From assembly GCA_018436725.1 (NCBI GenBank), contig JAHDKT010000008.1, positions 124,001-188,000 on the forward strand: 64,000 nt of DNA. Direction: 5' to 3'. Every line of letters begins with the position of its first letter. Position 1 is the first letter of the stretch. Source of the stretch: Synergistaceae bacterium (GTDB lineage: Bacteria; Synergistota; Synergistia; Synergistales; Aminobacteriaceae). Shown piece by piece: positions 17,561 through 27,430 of this stretch. A model generated the notes under the pieces. That model ran no database searches. It had not been told where the DNA came from and worked only from the letters and a program-made list of their open reading frames with translations. A program made the position numbers and the translations under genes.

Positions 17561-19104
17561 CAGGCCACCTCCCGATTGCTCTGCATAATGCACTTCATGA
17601 TCGACTCCTGCGAGGCGCTCTCCCGGTCCAGTTCGCCGACGAAGCGCCCCTCGTTCATCACGTAGATCCGGTCGCTCATACCGAGCACCTCCGGCATCTC
17701 CGAGGAGATCAGCACCACGGCCTTTCCCATGGCCGCAAGTTCGTTGACGATGCAGTAGATTTCGTACTTGGCGCCCACGTCGATGCCGCGCGTCGGTTCG
17801 TCGAGAAGCAGTACGTCGGGGTTGGCGAAGAGCCAGCGGGCGAGGATGGTCTTCTGCTGGTTGCCGCCGGAGAGGTTGCCTACCCTCTGGAAGACGCTCG
17901 GCGTTTTGATGGACATCTTCTTGCGGAGGTCTTCCGCTACGGTGATTTCTTTATTCTCGTCGAGAACGCCCCTCGCGGTACTCAGTTTGCCGAGGCTGGC
18001 GAGGGAGATGTTGTGGCGGATATCGTCGATCAGGATAAGGCCTGCGGACTTGCGGTCCTCGGTGACGTACGCCATGCCGCGCGCGATCGCGTCCTTGGGG
18101 GAGCGCAGATCGGCGGGTTCGCCGTTCAGGAGGATGGTCCCGGAGAAATCGCTGCCGTAGGAGCGGCCGAAAAGGCTCATGGCAAGCTCGGTCCGCCCGG
18201 CCCCCATCAGGCCGACGAGCCCTACGACCTCTCCTTTTTGAACGTAGAAGCTGACGCTCTTGATCTTCTTCCGGTCGAAGAAAAGCGGGTCGCCGACGGT
18301 CCAGCCGCGCACTTCGAGCGCAACGTCGCCCCCCGCGTGGGGAGGTCGTTTCGGAAACCTGTCGACGATCTCCCTTCCTACCATCCCTTTGATGATACGG
18401 TCCTCTTTGACGCTTTTGTTCGCGTTGTCCAGCGTCTCGATGACGGCGCCGTCGCGAAGCACGGTGATACGGTCGGCGATTTTCTCCACCTCGTTGAGCT
18501 TGTGGGAGATGATGATGGAGGTGATCCCTTTCTTTTTCAGTTCCAGGAGCAGATTGAGCAGATTGCCGCTGTCCTCGTCGTTGAGGGCGGCGGTCGGTTC
18601 GTCGAGGATGAGCAGACGGACGTCCTTGGAGATCGCCTTGGCGATCTCGACGAGCTGCTGTTTCCCGACGCCGAGATCCTTTGTGATGGTTGCGGGGTTT
18701 TCCTTCAAGCCTATCTGTTTTAAAAGGTCCCCGGTGCGGGCGTATGTCTCGCTCCAGTCGACGATGCCTCTGTGCGCCCGCTCGTTGCCGAGGAAAACGT
18801 TCTCCGCGATCGAGAGGTAGGGGACGAGCGCGAGTTCCTGGTGGATGATGACGATGCCGATCTTTTCGCTGTCTTTTATGGTATGGAATGCGCAGGTCTC
18901 TCCGTCGAAAACGATCTCCCCTTCGTAGGAACCGAAGGAGTAGACGCCGGAGAGAATGTTCATCAGGGTGGATTTTCCCGCGCCGTTCTCTCCGACGAGC
19001 GCGTGAATCTCCCCCTCCTCGACGTCGAAACAGACGTCGTTCAGGGCGCGGACTCCGGGAAATGTCTTCGTGATGCTCTTCATCCGCAGGAGTGTTTTGG
19101 CCAT
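17560..19104 (-). CDS. gguA: Multiple-monosaccharide ABC transporter ATP-binding protein (GguA type)
   Basis: A 514-aa protein with two fused nucleotide-binding domains, the usual form for monosaccharide importers. The first domain has Walker [10 protein letters not shown], signature [14 protein letters not shown] and Walker [12 protein letters not shown]. The second has a degenerate Walker A (GLMGAGRTE), signature [15 protein letters not shown] and Walker [13 protein letters not shown]. The degenerate second P-loop is normal for this family. The start has AGGAGA upstream. Confidence 0.95.
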   Translation of the reverse strand: MAKTLLRMKSITKTFPGVRALNDVCFDVEEGEIHALVGENGAGKSTLMNILSGVYSFGSYEGEIVFDGETCAFHTIKDSEKIGIVIIHQELALVPYLSIAENVFLGNERAHRGIVDWSETYARTGDLLKQIGLKENPATITKDLGVGKQQLVEIAKAISKDVRLLILDEPTAALNDEDSGNLLNLLLELKKKGITSIIISHKLNEVEKIADRITVLRDGAVIETLDNANKSVKEDRIIKGMVGREIVDRFPKRPPHAGGDVALEVRGWTVGDPLFFDRKKIKSVSFYVQKGEVVGLVGLMGAGRTELAMSLFGRSYGSDFSGTILLNGEPADLRSPKDAIARGMAYVTEDRKSAGLILIDDIRHNISLASLGKLSTARGVLDENKEITVAEDLRKKMSIKTPSVFQRVGNLSGGNQQKTILARWLFANPDVLLLDEPTRGIDVGAKYEIYCIVNELAAMGKAVVLISSEMPEVLGMSDRIYVMNEGRFVGELDRESASQESIMKCIMQSNREVA

Positions 19105-19192
19105 GCTCTCATCTCCTGTTCCTGATTCAAGGGGGACGGAGCGTCGAAGCCCCGTCCCCTCCGTTGCGGTACGTACCGGAAGTCTTCCCGGA

Positions 19193-20245
19193 TTACTTCA
19201 GATCCTCTTCCTTGTAGTAGCCGGAATCGATGAGCAGCTCCTTGTAGTTGTTGACGTCGGCGAAGACCGGCTCAAGCAGGTAGGAAGGGACGACCTTCAT
19301 GCCGTTGTCGTAGGTCTTCGTATCGTTCACTTCGGGCTGCTTGCCCTGGAGCAGATCGTCGACCATCTCGGCGACCTTCGCGGCGAGAGCGCGGGTGTCC
19401 TTGAAGACGGACATCGACTGCTTGCCGGCGAGCATGTTCTTCACGTTCGCGCGGTCGCAGTCCTGACCGGTGATGATGGGCCAGTCCTTGCCGGGAACGT
19501 AGCCGTTGTTCTCGAGGGAGGCGGAGATTCCGTAGGCGAGCGAATCGTTGGGGGAGAGGACCGCGTGCAGCTTCTTGTCGGTGTAGGATCTGGAGATGAG
19601 GTTGTCCATGCGGGCCTGGGCGTCCTCGGACTTCCACGCAAGAATGCCTATCTGCTCCATCTTCGTCTGACCGGAGTGGCAGATGAGCTGCTTGCTGTCG
19701 AGGTAGGGCTGCAGGACGCTCATGGCGCCGCCGTTGAAGAAGAAGGCGTTGTTGTCGTCGGGCGACCCGCCGAAGAACTCGATGTTGAAGGGGCCCTTGC
19801 CCTCTTTCAGACCGAGCTTCTCTTCGATGAACTTGCCCTGGATGACGCCGACCTTGAAGTTGTCGAACGTGGCGTAGAAGTCCACATTGGGAGACTGGCG
19901 GATGAGACGGTCGTAGGCGATAACGGGGATCTTCGCCTCGGCGGCCTTGGCGAGCACGTCGGAGAGGGCGGAGCCGTCGATGGAGGCGATGATCATGACC
20001 TTGACGCCTTTGGTGATCATGTTCTCGAGCTGAGATATCTGGACGCTGACGTTATTCTCGGCGTACTGCAGATCGACTTTGTATCCTTTTCCCTCGAGGA
20101 TTTTCTTCATGTTCGCGCCGTCTTCGTTCCAGCGCTGGAGGGACTGAGTGGGCATGGCGACGCCCACGAGAATGTCCGCTGCGAGAGCGGCTGTTGCGGA
20201 GAAGAGAAGGACGAGCGCGAGAAGAGCGAGCAGCATTTTTTTCAT
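19193..20245 (-). CDS. chvE: ChvE-like sugar-binding periplasmic protein
   Basis: A 350-aa periplasmic receptor with a clear signal peptide ([19 protein letters not shown]). The mature part closely follows the ChvE/multiple-monosaccharide-binding pattern: [53 protein letters not shown] and [14 protein letters not shown]. ChvE homologues bind aldoses such as glucose, galactose, xylose or arabinose. It is first in the operon with gguA and gguB. The ATG 20245 is chosen because it opens the signal peptide and follows AAAGGAG. The predicted leader is about 225 nt long and rich in small hairpins. Confidence 0.94.
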   Translation of the reverse strand: MKKMLLALLALVLLFSATAALAADILVGVAMPTQSLQRWNEDGANMKKILEGKGYKVDLQYAENNVSVQISQLENMITKGVKVMIIASIDGSALSDVLAKAAEAKIPVIAYDRLIRQSPNVDFYATFDNFKVGVIQGKFIEEKLGLKEGKGPFNIEFFGGSPDDNNAFFFNGGAMSVLQPYLDSKQLICHSGQTKMEQIGILAWKSEDAQARMDNLISRSYTDKKLHAVLSPNDSLAYGISASLENNGYVPGKDWPIITGQDCDRANVKNMLAGKQSMSVFKDTRALAAKVAEMVDDLLQGKQPEVNDTKTYDNGMKVVPSYLLEPVFADVNNYKELLIDSGYYKEEDLK

Positions 20246-20476
20246 AAAAACCCACACTCCTTTGAAGAGATTGTCGAGGGGCATTCATCGGCCCCCCTGC
20301 GTCCTCCTTCCGGGAGGACTTCCGGCGCCTCCGAGGCGAACTGTGAAGCCGTCCCCCGTAGCACAGGGGAGAGTATCCGTTCAAAAAATCTCGAGAAGGC
20401 ATCAACTCCTTAAAATTATGTTGGATGCGGCGTGTGGTGCAAACTCACAAGGCTAATTGATTGATTCAATAAATAT

Positions 20477-20505
20477 ATTATGAACATTCCTTGCACTCTT
20501 GTCAA
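20477..20505 (-). promoter_or_regulatory. Promoter of the chvE-gguAB operon
   Basis: On the minus strand, TTGACA (20505-20500), a 17-nt spacer and CATAAT (20482-20477). It is a near-consensus sigma-70 promoter about 230 nt upstream of the chvE start. Confidence 0.75.
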
Positions 20506-20589
20506 GGTCTCATAGTGCGAAAAGAGGTTTTTTGCTTGGTCTGGAGCGGAAAAAAGAGCCTATAGTATTGTATTGTAAAAACGATAATA

Positions 20590-20617
20590 TTGACAGAGGG
20601 GGGAAAAGTGATATAAT
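20590..20617 (+). promoter_or_regulatory. Promoter of the IclR-family regulator
   Basis: Consensus TTGACA (20590-20595), a 16-nt spacer and consensus TATAAT (20612-20617). The start is expected near 20624, giving a leader of about 43 nt. Confidence 0.85.
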
Positions 20618-20666
20618 TTCGCCAAAGAAAAAATAAGGGAACAATGTTCGCTATAGGAGAACGAAA

Positions 20667-21416
20667 ATGACAAGTATCGGGAAAGCGATGTACATACTCA
20701 AAAGATTGGGCGAGCCTCCGTACGAGCTTGGGATTACCGAACTCTCCCGCGAGCTGGACATGGTGAAGAGCGGCGTTCATAAGCTGCTCGCCGAGCTTGC
20801 GTCGGAGAGTTTCGTCGTCAAGAATACGCATACGAGAAAATACAGGCTCGGTCCGGCCTTATTCCGACTGGGCTCGATTTATGGCAGTATGCGAGGAATA
20901 GGAGAAATCTCTCAAAGTGTTATGGAGGCGATTTCAAAAGTGACGGGGACCAGCGTTTTGGTGGGATTACGTGATGCCGACGAGGCATTTCTCGCGTATA
21001 AGGTCGATCCTCCGGGTTCTTTTTCCTACGAGGGGCATGTGGGAAGAAAGTTCCCCCTCCACGCGGGAGCCCTGGGAAAGATTCTCGGCGCCTACATGGA
21101 ACCCTCGAAAATCAGGGAAATACTTTCGGTGCGCGGAATAGAGAAAAGGACGAACCTGACGATCTCTTCGCTGAACGAGATTCTGGAAAGCTATGACGAG
21201 ATACGGCGCCAAGGGTATGCGTTGACGTTGGGAGAGAACATATCCGGCGCGTTCGGGCTTGCCGTTCCGATTTACGATAGAAATCACGATGTCTGGGCCT
21301 GTTTGTGCGTTGCGGGCCCCAAGGAGTTCTACGACGAGTCGAAGAAGGAGGCGTGGATTCGCCTTCTTCGGGAGGGAGCCAAGGATATTTCCTACAAGCT
21401 TGGCTTCCGGGAATGA
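20667..21416 (+). CDS. IclR family transcriptional regulator
   Basis: A 249-aa DNA-binding regulator. The N-terminal winged helix (residues about 4-65) has ELGITELSRELDMVKSGVHKLLAEL. The C-terminal effector domain has FPLHAGALGKILGAYM and GYALTLGENISGAFGLAVPIYD. IclR proteins usually sense small organic acids or aromatics and control adjacent catabolic genes. It stands directly upstream of a TRAP transporter and a 2-oxoacid dehydrogenase cluster on the same strand, which are the likely targets. The start has AGGAGA 7 nt upstream. Confidence 0.92.
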   Translation: MTSIGKAMYILKRLGEPPYELGITELSRELDMVKSGVHKLLAELASESFVVKNTHTRKYRLGPALFRLGSIYGSMRGIGEISQSVMEAISKVTGTSVLVGLRDADEAFLAYKVDPPGSFSYEGHVGRKFPLHAGALGKILGAYMEPSKIREILSVRGIEKRTNLTISSLNEILESYDEIRRQGYALTLGENISGAFGLAVPIYDRNHDVWACLCVAGPKEFYDESKKEAWIRLLREGAKDISYKLGFRE

Positions 21417-21537
21417 AATCCCGGTAATTTTATTGAAGGGGGGGATGACGGGAACCTCGCAATCGGAGCAAATGGGGAGACGGTGTTCCGCACGCGGAGG
21501 CGGACGGTATCGTACTACCAGTCGAGGAGGGAACAAC

Positions 21538-22551
21538 ATGAAAAGAACGTTTTGCCGTGGGGTTTGCGTAGTTTGTGTGTTTATGATGTCGCTTCTTTGG
21601 TTCGGGTCGGCTTTCGGCGGCGAATTGAAACCGGTGAGAATACGTTTGAGCGTGACGGGCGCCGATACTTCTCCTATCAGCATGGGGGCGAAAAAGTGGT
21701 CGGAGCTTGCAAAGGAGCGGTCGGGGGGGAAGATCGACATACAGGTGTTTCCCAATGAGCAGCTTTCCAGCGGCAACCAGCAGAAGGGGATCGAGAACCT
21801 TCAGATGGGAGTCATTCAGGCGTCCATGCACTCTTCGATCATTTACTCCGTGCTGGATCCGAAATTCAGCGTGCCGAGCCTTCCGTGGCTGATCCCCGAT
21901 TTCGAGGCTGTCGACAAGGCGTTTGCAGGGAAAGCGGGGGAGATGGTAAAGGATGTCGCACGAACGAAGGGGATCGAACCCATAGCGTTCATGGAGAACG
22001 GCTTCCGCCAGATCACCAACAGCGTCCGCCCCATCCGGACTCCCGAGGACATGCAGCACATGAAGATCCGGGTTCCCGGCATGAAGCTCTACATGGATCT
22101 CTTCTCGGCCCTCGGCGCCGATCCGACGGCTATGAACATAGGCGAAGTCTTCACTTCTTTGCAGCAGAGAACAATAGACGGCCAGGAGAATCCCATCGCC
22201 GTCATCCACAGCCGGAAGTTTTACGAGGTGCAGAAATTTCTCACAATATGTAACTACTCGTACGATCCCTATATTGTCGGAGTGAACAGGAAGTTTTGGG
22301 ACGGGCTCCAGCAGGAGGCGAAAGATATACTGCTCTCCACAGTCAAGGAGGCTGCGGCGTATCAGGTAAAGCTGACCCGGGAGACTGAGGCCAGGCAGAT
22401 CGAGGAGATCAAGGCAAGCGGCACGGAAGTCAATGTCCTGACGCCCGAAGAGGTGGCGCTTTTCCAGGAGAAGGCCAAAGTTATCTATGAAAAGTATGAA
22501 CCGCAGTTCGGCGCGGAGATCATAGAGGCTTTCAGAAATCCGGAGAAGTAG
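21538..22551 (+). CDS. dctP: TRAP transporter solute-binding protein (DctP family), second system
   Basis: A 337-aa periplasmic receptor with a signal peptide (VVCVFMMSLLWFGSAFGG). Family motifs are IDIQVFPNEQLSSGNQQ, FMENGFRQITNSVRPI, HMKIRVPGMKLY (the Arg is the carboxylate contact) and LQQRTIDGQENPIAVI. The ATG 21538 follows GAGGAGGGAAC. It is 121 nt after iclR and heads a run that continues into oxoacid dehydrogenase genes, so the ligand is plausibly a 2-oxoacid or a precursor. That is inference. Confidence 0.92.
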   Translation: MKRTFCRGVCVVCVFMMSLLWFGSAFGGELKPVRIRLSVTGADTSPISMGAKKWSELAKERSGGKIDIQVFPNEQLSSGNQQKGIENLQMGVIQASMHSSIIYSVLDPKFSVPSLPWLIPDFEAVDKAFAGKAGEMVKDVARTKGIEPIAFMENGFRQITNSVRPIRTPEDMQHMKIRVPGMKLYMDLFSALGADPTAMNIGEVFTSLQQRTIDGQENPIAVIHSRKFYEVQKFLTICNYSYDPYIVGVNRKFWDGLQQEAKDILLSTVKEAAAYQVKLTRETEARQIEEIKASGTEVNVLTPEEVALFQEKAKVIYEKYEPQFGAEIIEAFRNPEK

Positions 22552-22579
22552 TCCCCAACCCGGGAGAGCGAGTGACGTC

Positions 22580-23068
22580 ATGGATAGATTCTTTAAACTG
22601 CTGGACGAATTCGAGGAGTACTTTCTTGCGACCACGTTGATGCTCATGCTCATACTGACGTTCACCGAGGTCGTTTCGCGGTATGCGCTTCACCTCTCCT
22701 TCGCGTTCGCCGAGGAGATCACCATCAATCTTTTCGTATGGAGCGTCATGGTCGGGGCGGCGACCGCCGCCAAACACAATCATCATATCGGTTTCACGCT
22801 CGTCTCCGATCTGCTGCCTCCTTCTGTTCGCCGATGGCTGATTTTGTCGGTGGCTCTCGTCTGTGTCGGCGTCCTCGGGCTTATAGGCTGGTACGGGGTG
22901 GAGATGGTGCTCTCGCAGATGCGCTACGGGCAGCTGACTCCCGCACTGGAACTCCCGGAATGGATCATGGGGCTTGCAATACCGGTCGGCGCTCTTCTCT
23001 GTATGATTCGCTTCCTGCAGTCCGGATACACAAACTGGGAAGAGCTGGGAAAGGAGGATGCGAAATGA
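22580..23068 (+). CDS. dctQ: TRAP transporter small membrane subunit (DctQ family), second system
   Basis: A 162-aa membrane protein with four helices. Family segments are LTFTEVVSRYALHLSFAFAEE and ELPEWIMGLAIPVGALLCMI. The 3' end overlaps the next gene by ATGA, so large and small subunits are translationally coupled. Confidence 0.92.
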   Translation: MDRFFKLLDEFEEYFLATTLMLMLILTFTEVVSRYALHLSFAFAEEITINLFVWSVMVGAATAAKHNHHIGFTLVSDLLPPSVRRWLILSVALVCVGVLGLIGWYGVEMVLSQMRYGQLTPALELPEWIMGLAIPVGALLCMIRFLQSGYTNWEELGKEDAK

Positions 23069-24348
23069 ATGTCGGCCTGCTGCTCTTCGGGACGTTCGGC
23101 GTCTTTCTGCTTCTCAACATACCCATAGCCTTCAGTCTGATGCTCTCGTCCATCATCGCCCTTGTCCTCACCGAGACGTCTCTTGCGGTCCTTGCCACGA
23201 TTCTCTTCTCGTCCACTTCGAGATTCACGCTGCTCGCGGTTCCTTTTTTCATTCTTGCCGGCATGGTCATGGAGAAAGCCGGAGTTTCAAAGCGTCTGAT
23301 CCGGTTCGCGAACACCTGCGTCGGTCATATTACCGGAGGTCTGGCCATTGTCATGGTGATCACCGCGTGCTTTTTCGCCGCGATCTCCGGTTCCGGACCG
23401 GCGACCGTTGCGGCGCTGGGAATCATCCTCATTCCGGCCATGGTGAAATCGGGCTACGGGAAGGGGATGGCCGCCGCGCTCATGGCCACGTGCGGAGGAA
23501 TCGGCCTGATCATTCCTCCGAGCATCTCCTACGTGCTGTACGGCGTTGTCGCCGAGCAGTCGATCGGGAAGCTCTTCATGGCGGGGGTGATTCCGGGGTT
23601 GGTAGTGGGCGCCTGCCTCATCGGGGCGAGTACGATAGTGTCGAAACGTAAAGGATACGGCATGAAGGGGGTAAAGGCAAGCTGGGGAGAGCGTTGGGAT
23701 GCTTTTAAAGACGCTTTCTGGGGGTTGCTGACGCCGGTGATTATTCTCGGGGGTATCTACGGAGGCGTGTTTACTCCGACCGAGGCCGCGGCCGTCGCCG
23801 CTTTCTACGGTATTTTCGTCGGTTTCTTCGTCTACAGGGAGTTGACGCTGAAAAAACTCAAGGATCTGCTTGTCCAGACTTCGGTGACAACCGGCATGGT
23901 GCTGCTTATCATCGGAGGTGCGACGATGTTCGCATGGCTCGTGACAACGGAAGGTGTCGCCGTGAAGTTTTCCGAGGCCATGCTGAACGCATCGCGCAAT
24001 CCGATCGCGATTCTGGCGATCATCAACGTCATCTTCCTCATCGCCGGGTGTTTTCTCGACGGAATATCCATTACCTACATCTTCGTTCCCCTGCTTGTCC
24101 CGGTGTTGCAGCAGCTGAACATCGACCTGATCCATTTCGGTATCATACTGACCGTCAACGTGGCAATAGGACAGATAACGCCGCCGGTCGGAATGAACCT
24201 TTTCGTGGCATGCCCTATTGCAGGACTCTCATTGAAGGAGATATCGAAGTCCATACTTCCGTTCCTCATAGCGTCGATAGTTGCGCTGCTCATCATCACG
24301 TATATTCCCGTCATCTCTCTCTGGCTCCCGGGGATCCTGGGAATGTGA
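23065..24348 (+). CDS. dctM: TRAP transporter large permease (DctM family), second system
   Basis: A 427-aa permease with about 12 helices. Family segments include FFILAGMVMEKAGVSKRL, CFFAAISGSGPATVAALG, CGGIGLIIPPSISYVLYG and VFTPTEAAAVAAFYG. The ATG at 23065 is preceded by AAGGAGG and overlaps the small-subunit stop. It is followed by an 11-bp GC hairpin before the dehydrogenase genes. Confidence 0.94.
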   Translation: MNVGLLLFGTFGVFLLLNIPIAFSLMLSSIIALVLTETSLAVLATILFSSTSRFTLLAVPFFILAGMVMEKAGVSKRLIRFANTCVGHITGGLAIVMVITACFFAAISGSGPATVAALGIILIPAMVKSGYGKGMAAALMATCGGIGLIIPPSISYVLYGVVAEQSIGKLFMAGVIPGLVVGACLIGASTIVSKRKGYGMKGVKASWGERWDAFKDAFWGLLTPVIILGGIYGGVFTPTEAAAVAAFYGIFVGFFVYRELTLKKLKDLLVQTSVTTGMVLLIIGGATMFAWLVTTEGVAVKFSEAMLNASRNPIAILAIINVIFLIAGCFLDGISITYIFVPLLVPVLQQLNIDLIHFGIILTVNVAIGQITPPVGMNLFVACPIAGLSLKEISKSILPFLIASIVALLIITYIPVISLWLPGILGM

Positions 24349-24352
24349 ATTC

Positions 24353-24387
24353 CGCGGCGGGGCTCCGTGCTCCCCCGCCCCGCCGCG
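24353..24387 (+). terminator. Intercistronic GC hairpin between TRAP and dehydrogenase genes
   Basis: A perfect 11-bp inverted repeat CGCGGCGGGGC / GCCCCGCCGCG has a 13-nt loop and no real T-run. It may stabilise the upstream mRNA or cause partial termination, giving different expression of transporter and enzyme. Confidence 0.5.
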
Positions 24388-24491
24388 CTCCGTTTGCCCC
24401 GCTTCGACCCGTATTGACCGGGTGTACCTCGAAGCAGCACGCGTTGTGAACATGACGTCCGTCGGCGGATGATCCGAGGAGGGTGTGCCGG

Positions 24492-25955
24492 ATGCCTGTT
24501 GAAATAAAAATGCCCCGAATAAGCATGACCATGATTGAAGGGGTCATCGTCGGATGGCACAAGCAAGAGAACGAAGCGATACGGGAAGGGGAACCTCTTG
24601 TCGAGATCGAAACGGACAAGATCGTCGAATGTTTGGCCGCCTCGGTTTCAGGAGTGCTGTTGAAAAAACTGGCGAACGTCGGGGACAGAATCCCCGTGGA
24701 TTCGCCTCTTTGTCTCGTCGGTGACCCATCGGAGGCTCTTCTCGCCGGAAGTGCGCCGGGACGGGAGGACATCGCGAAGAAGGAAACATCCGAAGACGGA
24801 GCGAAAAGCGGGAATTTCCCCCGCAAAACCGTCCGGATGCCCGGGTTGAGCGAGCATATGACCGACGGGCTCGTCATACGGTGGTACAAACGGGAGGGAG
24901 CTTCCTTCCTTGAAGGAGAGCATCTGCTCGACGTCGAAACGGAGACGACCGTACGATCCGTTTCCTCTCCTTTTGCCGGAACTCTCACGGAAATACTCGC
25001 TTGGCCCGGTGATGTCGTTGCTGTCGGGAGCGAGCTGTGCGTTGCGGAGGGTTCGGATTCCGCCGGGAAGGAGGAATCTGCGGATTCTTCGGAAGAGCGT
25101 ACAGGGGTGGAAGGAAGGATACAGGCTTCTCCGGCGGCGAGGAGACTTGCCGAAGAGCGGAGGATCGATCTCTCGGGAGTGCGGGGGACAGGCCCGGGAA
25201 GAATGATCGTGCGCGCGGATGTGCCCGCCGTGCCGTCCGCGGCCGGGAGCGGGACGCCTTATACAGAGGACGAAGTCGTCGAGTTCACCGGAATACGCAG
25301 ACGCATCGCGGACAATCTCATGAGGAGCAAACGGAACGCGGCCGATGTAACGACTGTGGCGGATGTCGATATGGGGCGCATTTCCGATCTGCGAAAGAAT
25401 CTCCCTCTTTCCTATACTGCTTTTATCGTCAGGGCGGCCGCTCTGGCTTTGAAAGAATATCCTGAGATGAACTCCTCCCTTGAGGACGAGAAGATCTTCA
25501 TCAGAAAAAAGATCAACATCAATGTGGCCGTTTCCACCGAGCGGGGGCTGATTACCCCCGTCATACGCGATGCGGACAGAAAAAACGCCGTCAGCATCGC
25601 GGAAGAACTCGATGAACTCGCGAACCGGGGCAGGGAGGGAAGCATCTCGGCGGAGGACTTCCAAGGCGGCACCTTTACGGTGACCAACTCCGGGGTCTTC
25701 GGAGCGCTTTTTTTCACGCCGATACTCAACTACCCCCAGTGCGGCGTCCTCGGCGTCGGAAAGATAGCGCCGACTCCCGTCGTCCGAGGCGATGCGATTG
25801 TCCCCGCGCTTGTGATGTATCTTTCGCTGACCTACGATCATCGCGTGGTGGACGGAGAGACCGCCGTCCGTTTCCTCCAGAGGATACGGTTCTACCTGGA
25901 ACATCCGGACTCGATGATCACTTTTTTGAAAAAGGAGAAGAAAGAAAATGGATGA
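24492..25955 (+). CDS. 2-oxoacid dehydrogenase E2 (dihydrolipoyl acyltransferase), two lipoyl domains, second lacking the lysine
   Basis: A 487-aa core subunit that passes the acyl group from E1 to CoA. The first lipoyl domain (residues about 1-78) has the normal site EIETDKIVE with Lys43. The second (about 112-188) reads DVETETTVRS, so the lysine expected at residue 152 is Thr and it should not be lipoylated. A peripheral-subunit-binding domain follows (ASPAARRLAEERRIDLSGV...GTGPGR, about 212-244), then the catalytic domain with YDHRVVDGETAVRF near the C-terminus. The ATG 24492 has GAGGAGGG 8 nt upstream. It leads the E2-PPC-E1a-E1b-E3 run. The acyl substrate cannot be told from sequence. 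Confidence 0.9.
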   Translation: MPVEIKMPRISMTMIEGVIVGWHKQENEAIREGEPLVEIETDKIVECLAASVSGVLLKKLANVGDRIPVDSPLCLVGDPSEALLAGSAPGREDIAKKETSEDGAKSGNFPRKTVRMPGLSEHMTDGLVIRWYKREGASFLEGEHLLDVETETTVRSVSSPFAGTLTEILAWPGDVVAVGSELCVAEGSDSAGKEESADSSEERTGVEGRIQASPAARRLAEERRIDLSGVRGTGPGRMIVRADVPAVPSAAGSGTPYTEDEVVEFTGIRRRIADNLMRSKRNAADVTTVADVDMGRISDLRKNLPLSYTAFIVRAAALALKEYPEMNSSLEDEKIFIRKKININVAVSTERGLITPVIRDADRKNAVSIAEELDELANRGREGSISAEDFQGGTFTVTNSGVFGALFFTPILNYPQCGVLGVGKIAPTPVVRGDAIVPALVMYLSLTYDHRVVDGETAVRFLQRIRFYLEHPDSMITFLKKEKKENG

Positions 25956-26442
25956 AGTCCGCACCGAGTCGTATGCCGGCAGTGCAGGGAGAGTGATCCT
26001 CGCCCGGATTCGGCGGAAGACGGATCTTCTGACCGGTATCATCGATATCTGCAGAAAGAACAATGTGAAAACGGCAGCTGTGACGATAGCGATCGGAAGT
26101 CTCATCAACGCGGAAATAAGCTGGACGAGGCCGAGCCAAACCTCGAAACGGGGGTCGGAGCGAACGCCGCCGCTCTTTCTGGCCGGGCCTCTCGAATTCA
26201 TCTCCGGGCAGGGGCTTTTTTGTCTGGACGGCGACCGACCGGTAGTTCACTTTCATGGAACCGTCTGCGACAAAGACGGGAAAGCATGGGCCGGGCACTT
26301 TTTCCAAGGAGGCAATCCGGTCCACTCGACCATGGACCTGGTGATACGCGAACTGAAGGGAGTCCGAATGAACTGGTTCTACGACGAGGAAATCGACCTG
26401 GAACTTGCCGTTCCGGGACCCGATTTCGAGGAGAGGGGGTGA
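25948..26442 (+). CDS. PPC-domain (DUF296) protein
   Basis: A 164-aa single-domain protein of the PPC/DUF296 family, known as trimers and as the plant AT-hook partner domain; bacterial roles are unclear. The conserved HFHGTVCDKDGKAWAGHFF (residues about 106-124) supplies the His cluster typical of the fold, followed by GGNPVHSTMDLVI. The start overlaps the E2 stop by 8 nt and the E1 alpha start is 4 nt after its stop, so it is embedded within the dehydrogenase operon. A role in substrate sensing or assembly is possible but unproven. Confidence 0.85.
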   Translation: MDEVRTESYAGSAGRVILARIRRKTDLLTGIIDICRKNNVKTAAVTIAIGSLINAEISWTRPSQTSKRGSERTPPLFLAGPLEFISGQGLFCLDGDRPVVHFHGTVCDKDGKAWAGHFFQGGNPVHSTMDLVIRELKGVRMNWFYDEEIDLELAVPGPDFEERG

Positions 26443-26446
26443 GGCG

Positions 26447-27430
26447 GTGATACCGCTTCTGCAGAATGCCGATTTTCTGGAACTCTATCGTTTGCTGTTG
26501 CTCACGAGGGTTACGGAAGAACGAATGGTGGAATACCATAAACATTCGCCGCTTCCGGAACTTCCTCATACGAGCATAGGACAGGAGGCCGTAGGGGTAG
26601 GAGCGACCTACAAGCTCCGGAGAGACGATCTTATTATTCCATCACTGAGGACGAGGGGCGCATTCCTGACGAAGGGGATTTCCTCGCGACAGCTCATGGC
26701 GGGCGCGTTCGCCAAGGTGACCGGCGCCGCCAGGGGAAAGAACACGTCGCACCACATGGGCGATCCACGCTGCGGCGTGGTGGCGGGCTCCGGAGTGGTA
26801 TCATCGCACGTCCCCGTCGGCGTGGGAACGGCGCTTGCGGCCAGGTTGCGGAAGAAAGACTATGTCACCGCGGTCTTTTTCGGCGATGGAGGAAGCAACA
26901 GGGGCGATATCCACGAGAGCATGAATATGGCGTCGGTCTTCAAACTCGGCATCGTCTTTATATGCGAGAACAATCAGTACGCCATCTCCACTCCGGCGTC
27001 GTTTCACACTCCCGTCCGCGATATCGCCGTCCGGGCCGAAGGGTACGGCATGCCGGGAGTAATTGTGGACGGCAACGATGTGATTGCCGTCTTCGAGGCT
27101 GCTCAGGAGGCCTATGAGCGGGCGCGCAAGGGAGAGGGGCCGACATTTCTCGAGTGCAAGACATACCGCTGGAGAGGACATTCCGAGAGGGATCCGCGTG
27201 ATCTTCGTCCGCAGGAGGAGATCGAGGAGTGGAAGCGGAAGTGTCCTGTTTCGAGGCTCGGGGCCAAGCTTCTGGAAAAAGGTATCGCCGACGAGAACAC
27301 CCTTTCCGATATCCGGAAAAAGGTGAACGAAGAAGTGGAGGATGCCATCGCCTTCGCCGAATCGAGCCCCTATCCCCCCGCCGAAGAGGCGCTTCTGAAT
27401 GTCTTTTCGTCCCGGCCGGAGGTGAAATAG
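26447..27430 (+). CDS. 2-oxoacid (pyruvate/acetoin-type) dehydrogenase E1 alpha
   Basis: A 327-aa thiamine-diphosphate subunit that decarboxylates the 2-oxoacid (or cleaves acetoin) with E1 beta. The TPP motif GDGGSNRGDIHESMNMAS ... ICENN (residues about 146-178) is complete. HTSIGQEAVGVGA near residue 42 and HHMGDPR near 102 match the alpha-subunit family. The length fits the acetoin/pyruvate branch better than branched-chain E1 alpha. The start is GTG 26447; no better site lies upstream. It ends one base before E1 beta. Confidence 0.92.
   Translation: MIPLLQNADFLELYRLLLLTRVTEERMVEYHKHSPLPELPHTSIGQEAVGVGATYKLRRDDLIIPSLRTRGAFLTKGISSRQLMAGAFAKVTGAARGKNTSHHMGDPRCGVVAGSGVVSSHVPVGVGTALAARLRKKDYVTAVFFGDGGSNRGDIHESMNMASVFKLGIVFICENNQYAISTPASFHTPVRDIAVRAEGYGMPGVIVDGNDVIAVFEAAQEAYERARKGEGPTFLECKTYRWRGHSERDPRDLRPQEEIEEWKRKCPVSRLGAKLLEKGIADENTLSDIRKKVNEEVEDAIAFAESSPYPPAEEALLNVFSSRPEVK

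Larger units (their letters stand above)
20246..20666. other. Divergent regulatory region between chvE and iclR
   Basis: No gene is seen. The left half is the long chvE leader, with GC hairpins such as GTCCTCC/GGAGGAC near 20301-20319. The right half is very AT-rich and holds both promoters. An imperfect palindrome TATTGT..ACGATAATA (about 20571-20589) abuts the -35 of the iclR promoter and could be a regulator site. Confidence 0.5.
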
